From Exiguobacterium aurantiacum (GTDB lineage: Bacteria; Bacillota; Bacilli; Exiguobacteriales; Exiguobacteriaceae), in assembly GCF_024362205.1 (NCBI RefSeq), contig NZ_CP101462.1, forward strand, positions 45,001-90,000: a stretch of DNA of 45,000 nucleotides, in the 5' to 3' direction. How positions within the stretch are numbered: the stretch's first letter is position 1; each line of letters starts with the position of its first letter. The position numbers and the translations under genes are program-made. Of this stretch, positions 14,854-23,875 are shown piece after piece. The notes below the pieces were generated by a model. That model searched no databases, had not been told where the DNA came from, and saw only the letters and a list, made by a program, of their open reading frames with translations.

Positions 14854-14953
14854 TCGATAAATGAGGGGCGGATGCATTGGCAGCTGCTTCTTTTTTTGTG
14901 CGCTCGTTTACGGTACAATGGCGAACAGGAGATACATGGGAAGGGTGAACGAT

Positions 14954-15817
14954 ATGCGCACGATCAGTGTGAAAGCGCCGGCAAAAATCAATTTGACGCT
15001 CGATGTCCTCGGAAAGCGGACGGACGGCTATCATGAAGTGGAAATGGTAATGACGACAGTAGATTTATCGGACCGGTTGGAATTGACCGTGCTCGATACG
15101 GATGAGATTCGGATTCAATCCGAACATGCCTATGTACCGAATGACCACCGGAACTTGGCGTATCGTGCGGCCGAGTTATTGCGGAAGCGATTCAATATCA
15201 AACAAGGTGTCGAAATCGTATTGGATAAGCAGATTCCTGTCGCAGCAGGGTTAGCCGGCGGATCGAGCGACGCGGCAGCGACGCTTCGTGGCATGAACGA
15301 ACTGTTCGACCTCGGTCTGTCGTTAGAAGAGCTGGCCGAACTCGGGGCCGCGGTCGGATCGGACGTATCGTTTTGTGTCATGGGGGGTACCGCAATCGCG
15401 CGCGGACGCGGTGAACAGTTGGAGACGATCCCGTCACCGCCCCCGTGTTACGTCGTCTTGGCGAAACCGAAAATCGGAGTATCGACGGCCGACGTCTATC
15501 GTGCCGTGGAGATGGAGAAGATTGTGCATCCGAATACTGAGGCGATGGTCACGGCGATTCGGGATCGTGATTTTGATGGCATCTGTTCACATCTCGGGAA
15601 CGCCCTCGAGGCGGTCACGCTCGAACTTCATCCGGAAGTCCGCCAAATCAAAGAGACGATGCTCCACTGCGGGGCGGACGGGGTGCTCATGAGCGGTAGC
15701 GGACCAACTGTGTTTGCATTGATCGAACACGAGCAAAAAGCACATCGCGTCTATAATGGACTGAAGGGATTTTGTCCTGAAGTGTTCGTCGTTCGGATTC
15801 TCGGCAAAAAACATTGA
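14954..15817 (+). CDS. ispE: 4-diphosphocytidyl-2-C-methyl-D-erythritol kinase
   Basis: This GHMP kinase of the MEP pathway for isoprenoids phosphorylates CDP-methylerythritol at the 2-position. The 287-aa protein has [10 protein letters not shown] at the N-terminus, with the substrate-contacting Lys and Asn. The glycine-rich ATP loop [15 protein letters not shown] is at about 95-109, and a C-terminal GSGPT motif is present. ATG 14954 follows AAGGGTGA; a 31-residue upstream extension has no homology and is rejected. The stop codon overlaps the -35 of the purR promoter. About 100 bases separate it from veg, with a T-run near 14891-14897 but no convincing hairpin. Confidence 0.95.
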   Translation: MRTISVKAPAKINLTLDVLGKRTDGYHEVEMVMTTVDLSDRLELTVLDTDEIRIQSEHAYVPNDHRNLAYRAAELLRKRFNIKQGVEIVLDKQIPVAAGLAGGSSDAAATLRGMNELFDLGLSLEELAELGAAVGSDVSFCVMGGTAIARGRGEQLETIPSPPPCYVVLAKPKIGVSTADVYRAVEMEKIVHPNTEAMVTAIRDRDFDGICSHLGNALEAVTLELHPEVRQIKETMLHCGADGVLMSGSGPTVFALIEHEQKAHRVYNGLKGFCPEVFVVRILGKKH

Positions 15818-15862
15818 ACAAAGACGAATGAGAATGATATATTCTGTTTAGAACATTCGTCT
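15814..15862 (+). promoter_or_regulatory. purR promoter and PurBox-like inverted repeat
   Basis: TTGAAC (15814-15819), 18 bases, then TATATT (15838-15843). A perfect 9-bp inverted repeat, AGACGAATG (15822-15830) and CATTCGTCT (15854-15862), brackets the -10. Each arm holds the CGAA core of the Bacillus PurBox, and the 27 bases between the cores are close to the spacing of paired PurBoxes. Autoregulation by PurR is inferred. Confidence 0.6.
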
Positions 15863-15890
15863 ATTATTGAAGAAGTGAAGGGGAATCCGT

Positions 15891-16715
15891 ATGAAAATTC
15901 GTAGAAGTGGTCGTCTTGTCGATATGACCCGTTATTTGCTGGACCATCCACACCAGCTCGTGTCGTTATCAATGTTTTCGAGTCGTTATAAAGCAGCCAA
16001 GTCATCCATCAGTGAAGATTTGGTCATCGTCAGTGAAATGCTTTCGCATGATGGTACGGGAAAACTCGTCACAGTGCCAGGAGCGGCCGGTGGTGTCATG
16101 TTCATTCCAGGTTGGAGCAAAGAAAAGTCGCTCTCGATGATTGATGGCCTATGTGAACAGTTGTCGAAGCCAGAACGGTTGCTTCCAGGAGGTTATCTCT
16201 ATTTGACAGACGTGCTCGGTAACCCGCGTCAAGTGAAGCCGATGGGGCAAGTGTTTGCCTCCGTGTTCGCCGATCGGAAAGTCGATGTCGTCATGACGAT
16301 CGCGACGAAAGGAATTCCGCTAGCCTATGCTGTCGCCGAGCAACTTGGTGTCCCGTTCGTCATCGTTCGGTCCGATAGCCGTGTCACAGAAGGTTCGACC
16401 GTCAGCATCAACTACGTCTCCGGTTCGTCGAAGGCGATTCGCACGATGGCGCTCGCACGTCGCAGTTTGCCACGTGGTGCGAACGTGCTATTGATTGACG
16501 ACTTCATGAAAGCTGGTGGAACGATTCGCGGCATGATGAGTCTGTTGAACGAGTTCGAAGCGAACCTCGCCGGTGTCGGCGTACTGATGGAAGCAGAAGG
16601 CGCCGAGAAGAAAATGGTGAGTGAATACGTCAGTTTGATGAAATTGACGAACGTCGACTCGGACGAAGGGCTCGTCACGATTTCGCGCGGAAACGTCGAA
16701 CAGTTCTTAAAGTGA
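15891..16715 (+). CDS. purR: Purine operon repressor PurR
   Basis: This 274-aa repressor of purine synthesis genes is of the Bacillus type, unrelated to the LacI-family PurR of E. coli. An N-terminal winged helix domain (about 1-72, starting MKIRRSGRLVDMTRYLL) binds PurBoxes. The C-terminal phosphoribosyltransferase-like domain carries the PRPP motif LLIDDFMKAGGT (D203, D204) and binds PRPP or ppGpp as signal. Length is that of the family. The gene is alone under its own promoter. In Bacillus purR is followed by yabJ (ridA); here spoVG follows directly. Confidence 0.96.
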   Translation: MKIRRSGRLVDMTRYLLDHPHQLVSLSMFSSRYKAAKSSISEDLVIVSEMLSHDGTGKLVTVPGAAGGVMFIPGWSKEKSLSMIDGLCEQLSKPERLLPGGYLYLTDVLGNPRQVKPMGQVFASVFADRKVDVVMTIATKGIPLAYAVAEQLGVPFVIVRSDSRVTEGSTVSINYVSGSSKAIRTMALARRSLPRGANVLLIDDFMKAGGTIRGMMSLLNEFEANLAGVGVLMEAEGAEKKMVSEYVSLMKLTNVDSDEGLVTISRGNVEQFLK

Positions 16716-16768
16716 TTGGCAAAAAAATGATTTCGTTTTATGATGAAAGGGTATTAGATTCGTACGAA
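16716..16768 (+). promoter_or_regulatory. spoVG promoter and start-site palindrome
   Basis: TTGGCA (16716-16721), 17 bases, TATGAT (16739-16744). The -35 starts on the base after the purR stop. A perfect 10-bp palindrome TTCGTACGAA lies at 16759-16768, just downstream of the predicted start. This resembles a sigma-A promoter, whereas in Bacillus spoVG is under sigma-H. Confidence 0.7.
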
Positions 16769-16850
16769 GTCAATCGGTTCGCTTGGAATCATCTCAGCCT
16801 TTTAGAAAGTACACCACGGTCTAGACAACGATGAAAAGGGGATGCGAAAC

Positions 16851-17150
16851 ATGCAGATCACAGACGTAAAAATTCGCAAAGTCGCGACGGAAGGTAGAAT
16901 GAAGGCACTGGCCTCCATTACACTCGACCACGAATTTGTGGTACACGACCTTCGAATCATTGAAGGGAGTACCGGTCTGTTCGTAGCGATGCCGAGCAAG
17001 CGGACGCCAGAAGGGATTTTCCGTGACATTGCTCACCCGATTAATGGAGATATGCGTCAGAAAGTCGAGGCGGCCGTTTTAGAGGCGTACGGTCAAGAGG
17101 ACGTCGCCATCGCCGAGACGCAAGCCCAATATAATGCCATGAACGAGTAA
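16851..17150 (+). CDS. spoVG: SpoVG family regulator
   Basis: This 99-aa protein starts [11 protein letters not shown] and shows the family hallmark block [13 protein letters not shown] with [11 protein letters not shown] and RDIAHPIN. SpoVG proteins bind DNA and RNA and act as global regulators in Listeria, Staphylococcus and Borrelia. In Bacillus the name comes from a spore-cortex role. Its retention here, where other spore genes are gone, fits a general regulatory function. ATG 16851 is used because AAAGGGGA ends 8 bases upstream; an earlier in-frame ATG lies inside that ribosome site. The leader is about 100 bases, and a terminator follows immediately. Confidence 0.94.
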   Translation: MQITDVKIRKVATEGRMKALASITLDHEFVVHDLRIIEGSTGLFVAMPSKRTPEGIFRDIAHPINGDMRQKVEAAVLEAYGQEDVAIAETQAQYNAMNE

Positions 17151-17157
17151 CATATGA

Positions 17158-17188
17158 CAGCGGATGGGGATCCTTCCGCTGCCTTTTT
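17158..17188 (+). terminator. Terminator after spoVG
   Basis: The 7-bp stem CAGCGGA/TCCGCTG (17158-17164 with 17175-17181) is followed by CCTTTTT. The loop can form further GGAT/ATCC pairs. Confidence 0.8.
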
Positions 17189-17219
17189 ACGTTTCATTGG
17201 TTACGAATAGGTACAACGG

Positions 17220-17248
17220 TTGAAACCGCGTCACGGTTTCGATATAGT
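17220..17248 (+). promoter_or_regulatory. glmU promoter with palindrome in spacer
   Basis: TTGAAA (17220-17225), 17 bases, TATAGT (17243-17248). A perfect inverted repeat GAAACCG-CGTCA-CGGTTTC (17222-17240) fills the spacer and overlaps the -35, as an operator would. The start would be about 80 bases upstream of glmU. Confidence 0.65.
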
Positions 17249-17334
17249 AGATACGGTGTAAATAAGGTTTGAATGCAGAAAAAACCGAACATTTGAGTAC
17301 ATTACAGTCGATATGAGATAGGAGCGAATCAAGA

Positions 17335-18690
17335 ATGGATCGTTTTGCAGTCATTTTGGCAGCAGGTAAAGGGACGCGCATGAAGTCGAAGCTTTATAAA
17401 GTACTTCATCCGGTCCTTGGAAAACCGATGGTCGAACACGTCGTCGATCAACTCGACAAAATCGGGGTCAGTCGTCAAATCGTCATCGTCGGCCATGGGG
17501 CTGAAGCGGTACAAGAGACGTTAGGCTCACGCGTGGAGTATGCGGTCCAAGAACAACAGCTCGGTACGGGCCATGCGGTACAGATGGCAGAATCTGAACT
17601 CGCAGGCAAACCCGGCGCGACCCTCGTCGTTTGCGGCGATACGCCGCTATTGACAGCGGAAACGCTCGAGGCATTGTTGGTGCATCACGAAGCGCAACAG
17701 GCCAAAGTGACCGTGTTGACTGCGATTGCTGATGATGCGACTGGATATGGCCGCGTCATCCGCGGTGAAGACGGAAACGTCACAAAAGTCGTCGAGCATA
17801 AAGATGCGTCTGACGCCGAACTAGAGATCCGTGAAATCAACACCGGAACGTATGTGTTCGATAACGAGCTCTTGTTTGATGCGTTGAAGCAAGTCGGCAA
17901 CAGCAACGCTCAAGGCGAGTACTACTTGCCGGACGTCATCTCGATTGCGAAAGAAGCAGGCGAAGTCGTGGCAGCACACACGGCGCCGACATTCGATGAA
18001 ACGATCGGCGTCAACGACCGCGTTGCCCTCTCACAAGCTGAGGCAGTCATGCGCAAGCGTACGAACGAACGCCTCATGCGTGAAGGTGTCACGTTCATGG
18101 ATGCAGCTTCGACATACATCTCACCAGATGCGGTCATCGGTTCGGATACGATCATCTACCCAGGGACGGTCATTCTCGGGAAAACGATTATCGGTTCAGA
18201 GTGCGTGATTGGTCCGAATTCAGATATCCGCAATAGCGTCATCGAAGACGGCGCGACGGTTCGTCAATCGGTCGTGAGCGACAGCCGTGTCGGAACTGAA
18301 GCACAGGTCGGGCCGTTCGCCCACCTTCGTCAACAAGCAGTCCTCGGCGCCAATACGCGCGTCGGTAACTTCGTGGAAATCAAAAAATCAACGTTCGGAG
18401 ACGGTGCGAAAGCATCACATCTCAGCTATATCGGAGATGCTTCAATCGGGGAACGTGTCAACCTCGGCTGTGGCTCGATCACGGTCAACTATGACGGAAA
18501 GAACAAGTTCGAAACGGTCGTCGAAGCCGATGCTTTCGTCGGGTGTAACGTCAACTTGATTGCTCCGGTGAAAGTCGGAAAAGGCTCGATTGTCGCAGCC
18601 GGTTCGACGATCACGGATGACGTTCCGGAGGAGGCGCTTGCGATTGCACGCGAACGCCAAACGAATAAAGAAGGTTACACGAAACGATAA
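17335..18690 (+). CDS. glmU: Bifunctional GlmU (GlcN-1-P acetyltransferase / GlcNAc-1-P uridyltransferase)
   Basis: GlmU makes UDP-GlcNAc, the precursor of peptidoglycan and teichoic acids, in two steps. The 451-aa protein has an N-terminal nucleotidyltransferase domain (about 1-230), with [11 protein letters not shown] at 8-18 and VCGDTPLL for metal binding. A left-handed beta-helix of hexapeptide repeats (about 250-440) carries the acetyltransferase site ([12 protein letters not shown]). Length equals that of Bacillus GlmU. An AGGAG lies 10 bases before the ATG, slightly long. prs follows after 45 bases and is likely cotranscribed. Confidence 0.97.
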   Translation: MDRFAVILAAGKGTRMKSKLYKVLHPVLGKPMVEHVVDQLDKIGVSRQIVIVGHGAEAVQETLGSRVEYAVQEQQLGTGHAVQMAESELAGKPGATLVVCGDTPLLTAETLEALLVHHEAQQAKVTVLTAIADDATGYGRVIRGEDGNVTKVVEHKDASDAELEIREINTGTYVFDNELLFDALKQVGNSNAQGEYYLPDVISIAKEAGEVVAAHTAPTFDETIGVNDRVALSQAEAVMRKRTNERLMREGVTFMDAASTYISPDAVIGSDTIIYPGTVILGKTIIGSECVIGPNSDIRNSVIEDGATVRQSVVSDSRVGTEAQVGPFAHLRQQAVLGANTRVGNFVEIKKSTFGDGAKASHLSYIGDASIGERVNLGCGSITVNYDGKNKFETVVEADAFVGCNVNLIAPVKVGKGSIVAAGSTITDDVPEEALAIARERQTNKEGYTKR

Positions 18691-18735
18691 GTTGCTGCCT
18701 ATTATTATGGAAAACGATGGAGGAGAATCCTAAAC

Positions 18736-19692
18736 ATGTCTACTGTATATGAACGTGAAATCCGCCTATTTAGCTTAAACTCAAACCGCCCACTCGCCGA
18801 AGAGATTGCCAAGGAAATTGGCATCCCGCTCAGCGATTGCCAAGTGAAGCGGTTTAGCGACGGAGAACTTTACATCAACATCGAGGAGAGCGTACGAGGC
18901 GATGATGTGTACATCATTCAATCGACGAGCTCACCGGTGAACGAGACGCTCATGGAGTTACTCGTCATGATCGATGCGTTGAAACGGGCGTCGGTTCGGA
19001 CAATCAACGTGGTCATGCCTTACTATGGCTACGCCCGCCAAGACCGCAAGGCGCGCTCGCGTGAGCCGATCACAGCGAAGCTCGTCGCTGATCTGTTGAC
19101 GGTCGCAGGCGCGACACGTTTGATCACGATGGACTTGCATGCTGCTCAAATCCAAGGTTTCTTCAATATCCCAGTAGACCAATTATTAGGTGTTCCACTC
19201 ATCTCGACGTATTTTGAGACAGAAGAATTCAAAGCGAAAGACATTGTCGTCGTCTCACCGGACCACGGTGGCGTCACACGTGCCCGTAAGCTTGCCGAGC
19301 GCTTGAAGGCACCGATTGCTATCATCGACAAGCGTCGCCCTGAAGCGAACGTGGCCGAAGTCATGAACATCGTTGGCAGTGTCGAAGGCAAGACGGCCAT
19401 CTTGATCGATGATATCATCGACACGGCTGGAACGATCACGCTCGCGGCCGACGCCATCGTTCAAGCAGGTGCCAAAGAAGTGTACGCCTCGTGTACACAC
19501 CCGGTGTTGTCTGGACCAGCGATGGAACGAATCGACAACTCGTCAATCAAGGAACTTGTTGTCTTGAACACGATCGATTTACAAGGTCGCGAATGTTCAA
19601 GCAAAATCAAGCAGATGTCGGTTGCCCGTTTGCTTGGAGAAGCGATCATGCGCGTCCACGAGCACAAATCGGTGAGCACGCTGTTCGATTAA
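18736..19692 (+). CDS. prs: Ribose-phosphate pyrophosphokinase
   Basis: This enzyme makes PRPP from ribose-5-phosphate and ATP, the shared precursor of purines, pyrimidines, His, Trp and NAD. The 318-aa class I protein shows the flexible loop and ATP region ([14 protein letters not shown]), [25 protein letters not shown], and the PRPP signature [21 protein letters not shown] precedes the ATG. The gene is functionally tied to the nearby purR, whose co-effector is PRPP, and to hpt at 32357, which consumes it. In Bacillus ctc (L25-like) lies between prs and pth; it is absent here. Confidence 0.97.
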   Translation: MSTVYEREIRLFSLNSNRPLAEEIAKEIGIPLSDCQVKRFSDGELYINIEESVRGDDVYIIQSTSSPVNETLMELLVMIDALKRASVRTINVVMPYYGYARQDRKARSREPITAKLVADLLTVAGATRLITMDLHAAQIQGFFNIPVDQLLGVPLISTYFETEEFKAKDIVVVSPDHGGVTRARKLAERLKAPIAIIDKRRPEANVAEVMNIVGSVEGKTAILIDDIIDTAGTITLAADAIVQAGAKEVYASCTHPVLSGPAMERIDNSSIKELVVLNTIDLQGRECSSKIKQMSVARLLGEAIMRVHEHKSVSTLFD

Positions 19693-19701
19693 AAAAACGA
19701 G

Positions 19702-19731
19702 GCCCGAAGGCGTTCGCCTTTGGGCTTTTTT
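19702..19731 (+). terminator. Terminator after prs
   Basis: A 10-bp stem (19702-19711 with 19716-19725, one G-U) has loop GTTC and is followed by six T residues. Confidence 0.92.
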
Positions 19732-19747
19732 GTTCAGGAGGAATAAG

Positions 19748-20305
19748 ATGAAATGTATCGTCGGCCTCGGGAATCCAGGCAAAAAATATGAGATGACCCG
19801 TCACAACGTCGGATTTTTAGCGATTGATCGCCTCGCCGATAAACATGGGATCAAACTCGATGAAGCTAAGTTTAAAGCATTGATTGGAACGGGAAGAATC
19901 AATGGAGAACGTGTCGTCCTCGTTAAACCGCTCACCTACATGAACCTATCAGGAGAGTCGGTTCGTCCGATTTTAGATTATTATAAGATTGAGATTGATG
20001 ATTTGCTCGTCATTTATGACGACTTGGACATGGTGCCGGGGAAACTTCGGTTTCGTCCGAAAGGCAGTGCCGGTGGACATAACGGCATCAAATCGCTGAT
20101 TCAACATCTAGGGACCCAAGACTTCAAGCGCCTGAAACTCGGCATCGGTCGTCCGCCGCATCCGATAAAAGTCGTCGATTGGGTACTCATGAACTACCGA
20201 AAAGAAGATATGCCAGAATTGAATGATACGCTCGATCAAGCGGTGTCCGCCGCAACTGATTTTATGGACACAGAATGGATCGCGCTCATGAATCGATATA
20301 ACTAA
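19748..20305 (+). CDS. pth: Peptidyl-tRNA hydrolase
   Basis: This enzyme releases tRNA from peptidyl-tRNA that has dropped off the ribosome. The 185-aa protein shows IVGLGNPGKKYEMTRHNVGF, where H19 is the catalytic base, KPLTYMNLSGE, and YDDLDMVPG. It matches Bacillus SpoVC (a Pth) in size. ATG 19748 follows AGGAGG by 6 bases. The gene is followed by a small hairpin and then mfd after 45 bases. Bacillus has yabK (fin), a sigma-F antagonist, between pth and mfd; it is missing here. Confidence 0.96.
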   Translation: MKCIVGLGNPGKKYEMTRHNVGFLAIDRLADKHGIKLDEAKFKALIGTGRINGERVVLVKPLTYMNLSGESVRPILDYYKIEIDDLLVIYDDLDMVPGKLRFRPKGSAGGHNGIKSLIQHLGTQDFKRLKLGIGRPPHPIKVVDWVLMNYRKEDMPELNDTLDQAVSAATDFMDTEWIALMNRYN

Positions 20306-20326
20306 AGGGTCAACGTACCCTTTTTT
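20304..20326 (+). terminator. Small terminator between pth and mfd
   Basis: AAAGGGT (20304-20310) pairs with ACCCTTT (20317-20323) around a 6-base loop and runs into T residues. The stem overlaps the pth stop codon. It is short, so probably partial. Confidence 0.55.
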
Positions 20327-20350
20327 GTCGTATGAGGTGGAGGAAATCAA

Positions 20351-23300
20351 ATGAATGCTTTAGAGAAATTCATGTTGGCATTGCCTGAGACGAACGTGAT
20401 TCGGGAACGGTTGCCAAAAGTCGACCGTCAACTCGTCACCGGTCTGACGACGAGTGCCAAGGCGCTCGTGTTGGCAGGTTTGGCGAAAAACTCGCCAAGG
20501 CGCCTCGTGGTCGTCACACATAACATGTATCAAGCCCAAAAAATGTATGACCAACTCGAGTCGCTCGTCGGCCCGAGTAAAACATTGCTTTATCCGATTG
20601 ACGAAACGCTCGCGGGTGAACTGTCACTCACGTCGAGTCCGGAACTTCTTGCCGCGCGGATTGAAGCTCGAACACGTCTCCTTGACGAAACGGGAGGCGT
20701 CCTTGTCGTGCCACTCGGCGGGTTACGGCGCTTCATCCCAAGCCCGACGGACTGGCAGACGAGTCATTATCACATCAAACCTGGACAAGAGCTTGATTTG
20801 AAGCCATTTGCCGAGACGCTCATCACGCTCGGATATGAACGGACGGCCACCGTGACCGCGCCGGGTGAATTTTCTGTGCGCGGAAGCATTTTAGACGTCT
20901 ACCCGCTCACAGAGGCACGGCCGTATCGCATTGATTTGTTTGACACCGAAGTCGATTCCATCTTTACGTTCGATGCCGAGACGCAGCGTTCGCTAGGTGT
21001 CGTCGCGGAAGCGGTCATTCCCCCGGCGACGGAGTTTATCGCATCGACAGACCAACTGAAAAAAGCTGGACAGGCACTCGAACGTCAATATGAGCGGACG
21101 CTCTCGTTGATTGAGACGGAGACGATTCGTCAAGCACTCGAGGACGGGATCGCCCGGGACATCGAACAGTTCGGTCGAGGCGAGGCGCCCGAAAAAGTTG
21201 GAAAGTACACGCCGCTGCTATATAGCTCGACACTCCTCGATTACGTCGGACCGGACGCGGTCTTGATGTTAGATGAAGTGGCACGGATTGAAGATGCTGC
21301 CGACGTGCAAGATCGCGAGGAAGCGGAATGGTTCTCGTCGCTCATCGAACGCGGGGAGTCGGTCAGCAATTACACACTCGCCGTCCCGATGCATAAAGTA
21401 TTCCGTACGTTGAAACAAGTCGCGTTCTCCCTGTTGCCGTCACGACGGTCCGGGATTCCGGAGACGAACACGGTCCACCTCAGTTGTCGCCCGCTCCCGG
21501 CGTTCCACGGCCAGATGCACTTGTTGAAACAAGAAGTCGAACGTTGGCAACAAGGTGACCATCGCATCGTCTTTTTGGCAGGCGATCAAACACGGGCCGA
21601 TAAAGTGGTGGCACTGCTTGACGATTATGGAATCACATCCACGTTCACAAATGTGGACGGCGAACTGTTGCCGCGTCACGTCCATGTCATGATCGGACAA
21701 ATCGAAGGCGGCTTTGAACTCTCGACGAGCCGTCTCGTCGTCGTCTCCGAAGAAGAGCTGTTCAAGCGCGTCACGAAGCGGAAACGTCAGACGAAGAATT
21801 TGACGAACGCCGAACGGATTAAGAGTTATCAAGAATTAAAACCGAACGACCACGTCGTCCACATCCATCACGGGATCGGGAAGTACCTCGGGATCAAAAC
21901 GATTGAAGTCGGCGGCATTCACCAAGATTACTTACATCTCGTCTACGCGGGCGACGATGCGCTGTATGTGCCTGTCGATCAAATCGATCTTGTTCAAAAG
22001 TATGTCGGGGCTGAAGGTAAAGAGCCGAAGATTTACAAACTCGGCGGGACCGAGTGGAAGAAGGTAAAATCGAAAGTCGCCAAATCGGTTGAAGACATCG
22101 CCGATGAGCTGATTAAGCTGTACGCGGCGCGTGAAGCGTCCGTTGGCTACGCGTTCCCAGGTGATGACGAAGAGATGAGCCAGTTCGAAAGCTCGTTCCC
22201 GTACGCAGAGACAGAAGACCAAGTCCGCTCCATCGCCGAAATCAAAGCCGACATGGAACGGTCACGGCCGATGGACCGTCTCCTTTGCGGCGATGTCGGT
22301 TACGGCAAGACGGAAGTGGCGATTCGAGCCGCGTTCAAAGCCGTGCTAGCCGGGAAGCAAGTCGCGTTCCTCGTCCCGACGACCGTGCTCGCGCAACAAC
22401 ATTACGAGACGATGCTCGAACGGTTCAGTGAATTTCCAATCAACGTCTCCGTCATGAGCCGTTTCCGCTCGAAAAGCGAGATGGCGGCGACGAAAAAAGG
22501 TCTAAAGGAAGGGACGATTGACGTCGTCGTCGGGACACACCGCGTCTTGTCGAAAGACGTCACTTTCGCCGACCTCGGGCTCGTCATCATCGATGAAGAG
22601 CAACGGTTCGGGGTCAAACATAAAGAGCGGCTCAAGCAGTTGAAGACGAACATCGACGTCTTGACGCTCACGGCGACACCGATTCCACGGACACTCCACA
22701 TGTCGATGATCGGCATCCGGGACTTGTCGGTGCTCGAGACACCACCAGAGAACCGCTACCCGGTGCAGACGTACGTCATGGAATATGATGGCATCGTGTT
22801 GCGTGAGGCGCTTGAGCGCGAACTCGCACGAGGCGGGCAGGCGTTCTTTCTCTATAACCGCGTCGAAGGCATCGAACGGAAGGCCGAAGAGATTCGTGCC
22901 TTGTTACCGGAGGCACGAATCGCCACGGCGCACGGGCGGATGACCGAGACCGAACTAGAGAGCCAGCTCATCAGTTTCCTCGAAGGGGAAGCGGACGTGC
23001 TCGTCTCGACGACGATCATCGAGACCGGCATCGACATCCCGAACGTGAACACGCTCATCGTCCACGATGCGGACAAGATGGGACTGTCACAGCTGTATCA
23101 GCTGCGTGGTCGCGTCGGCCGTTCCAACCGGATCGCCTACGCCTACTTCACGTATCGGAAAGACAAGCGTTTGACGGAGGTCGCGGAGAGCCGGCTACAG
23201 GCCATCAAAGAGTTCACGGAACTCGGGAGCGGATTCAAGATCGCGATGCGCGACTTATCGATTCGCGGCGCCGGCAATCTGCTCGGGGCCCAGCAATCCG

Positions 23301-23875
23301 GGTTCATCGATTCGGTCGGATTCGACTTATACTCACAAATGTTGTCTGAAGCCATCGAAGAGCGGAAAGACCGGATGCGCGGTCAGGCGAAACAAGTCGT
23401 CTTCAAACCGGAGATCACGTTCCAAGCGGATGCGTACATTCCGGACGACTATTTATCGGACAGCGAATTGAAAATCGAGATGTACAAACGTTTCAAGTAT
23501 GTCGATACACCAGAAGCGCTGTTCGCCCTCCAGGATGAGTTGATCGAACGGTTCGGCGAATTCCCGGAACCGGTCGCGCTCCTTATCCAACTGACGCGTC
23601 TGCGCATTTATGGCGAGATGGCAAAAGTGGCGCGCATCAAACAGTCGCCGGGCCGCATCGAGATGGTATTGTCGCTCGAATCGACGACGGCGCTCGACGT
23701 GCCGTCATTCATGGAATGGACGATGCCGCTCGGCCGGAAACTTGGTGTCGGTCAAGACAACGGCGCGCTCAAATTGTCGCTTAGCGGTCGGATGCCGGTC
23801 GTCGAACTGTTGAACGATGCCGATACTGTACTTGAAGAACTCGTGAAGAGGTTGGCGCATGCGGTCGCCAAGTAA
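20351..23875 (+). CDS. mfd: Transcription-repair coupling factor
   Basis: Mfd removes RNA polymerase stalled at DNA damage and recruits the UvrABC excision machinery. The 1174-aa protein has a UvrB-like N-terminal module, an RNA polymerase interacting CarD-like domain near 490-570 (PNDHVVHIHHGIGKYLGI), and a RecG-like superfamily 2 translocase with Walker A GDVGYGKTE (K653) and DEEQ at 748-751. Further helicase motifs and a C-terminal TRCF domain follow. Length is that of Bacillus Mfd. GGAGG precedes the ATG. It overlaps the following flippase-like gene by 17 bases. Bacillus spoVT, normally next, is missing. Confidence 0.97.
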   Translation: MNALEKFMLALPETNVIRERLPKVDRQLVTGLTTSAKALVLAGLAKNSPRRLVVVTHNMYQAQKMYDQLESLVGPSKTLLYPIDETLAGELSLTSSPELLAARIEARTRLLDETGGVLVVPLGGLRRFIPSPTDWQTSHYHIKPGQELDLKPFAETLITLGYERTATVTAPGEFSVRGSILDVYPLTEARPYRIDLFDTEVDSIFTFDAETQRSLGVVAEAVIPPATEFIASTDQLKKAGQALERQYERTLSLIETETIRQALEDGIARDIEQFGRGEAPEKVGKYTPLLYSSTLLDYVGPDAVLMLDEVARIEDAADVQDREEAEWFSSLIERGESVSNYTLAVPMHKVFRTLKQVAFSLLPSRRSGIPETNTVHLSCRPLPAFHGQMHLLKQEVERWQQGDHRIVFLAGDQTRADKVVALLDDYGITSTFTNVDGELLPRHVHVMIGQIEGGFELSTSRLVVVSEEELFKRVTKRKRQTKNLTNAERIKSYQELKPNDHVVHIHHGIGKYLGIKTIEVGGIHQDYLHLVYAGDDALYVPVDQIDLVQKYVGAEGKEPKIYKLGGTEWKKVKSKVAKSVEDIADELIKLYAAREASVGYAFPGDDEEMSQFESSFPYAETEDQVRSIAEIKADMERSRPMDRLLCGDVGYGKTEVAIRAAFKAVLAGKQVAFLVPTTVLAQQHYETMLERFSEFPINVSVMSRFRSKSEMAATKKGLKEGTIDVVVGTHRVLSKDVTFADLGLVIIDEEQRFGVKHKERLKQLKTNIDVLTLTATPIPRTLHMSMIGIRDLSVLETPPENRYPVQTYVMEYDGIVLREALERELARGGQAFFLYNRVEGIERKAEEIRALLPEARIATAHGRMTETELESQLISFLEGEADVLVSTTIIETGIDIPNVNTLIVHDADKMGLSQLYQLRGRVGRSNRIAYAYFTYRKDKRLTEVAESRLQAIKEFTELGSGFKIAMRDLSIRGAGNLLGAQQSGFIDSVGFDLYSQMLSEAIEERKDRMRGQAKQVVFKPEITFQADAYIPDDYLSDSELKIEMYKRFKYVDTPEALFALQDELIERFGEFPEPVALLIQLTRLRIYGEMAKVARIKQSPGRIEMVLSLESTTALDVPSFMEWTMPLGRKLGVGQDNGALKLSLSGRMPVVELLNDADTVLEELVKRLAHAVAK

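Noticed and set aside
14861-14953. Upstream extension of ispE, or a small gene in the veg-ispE gap
   Set aside because: The extension has no homology and no ribosome site. The T run at 14891-14897 is not preceded by a stable stem, so I also do not call a veg terminator there.
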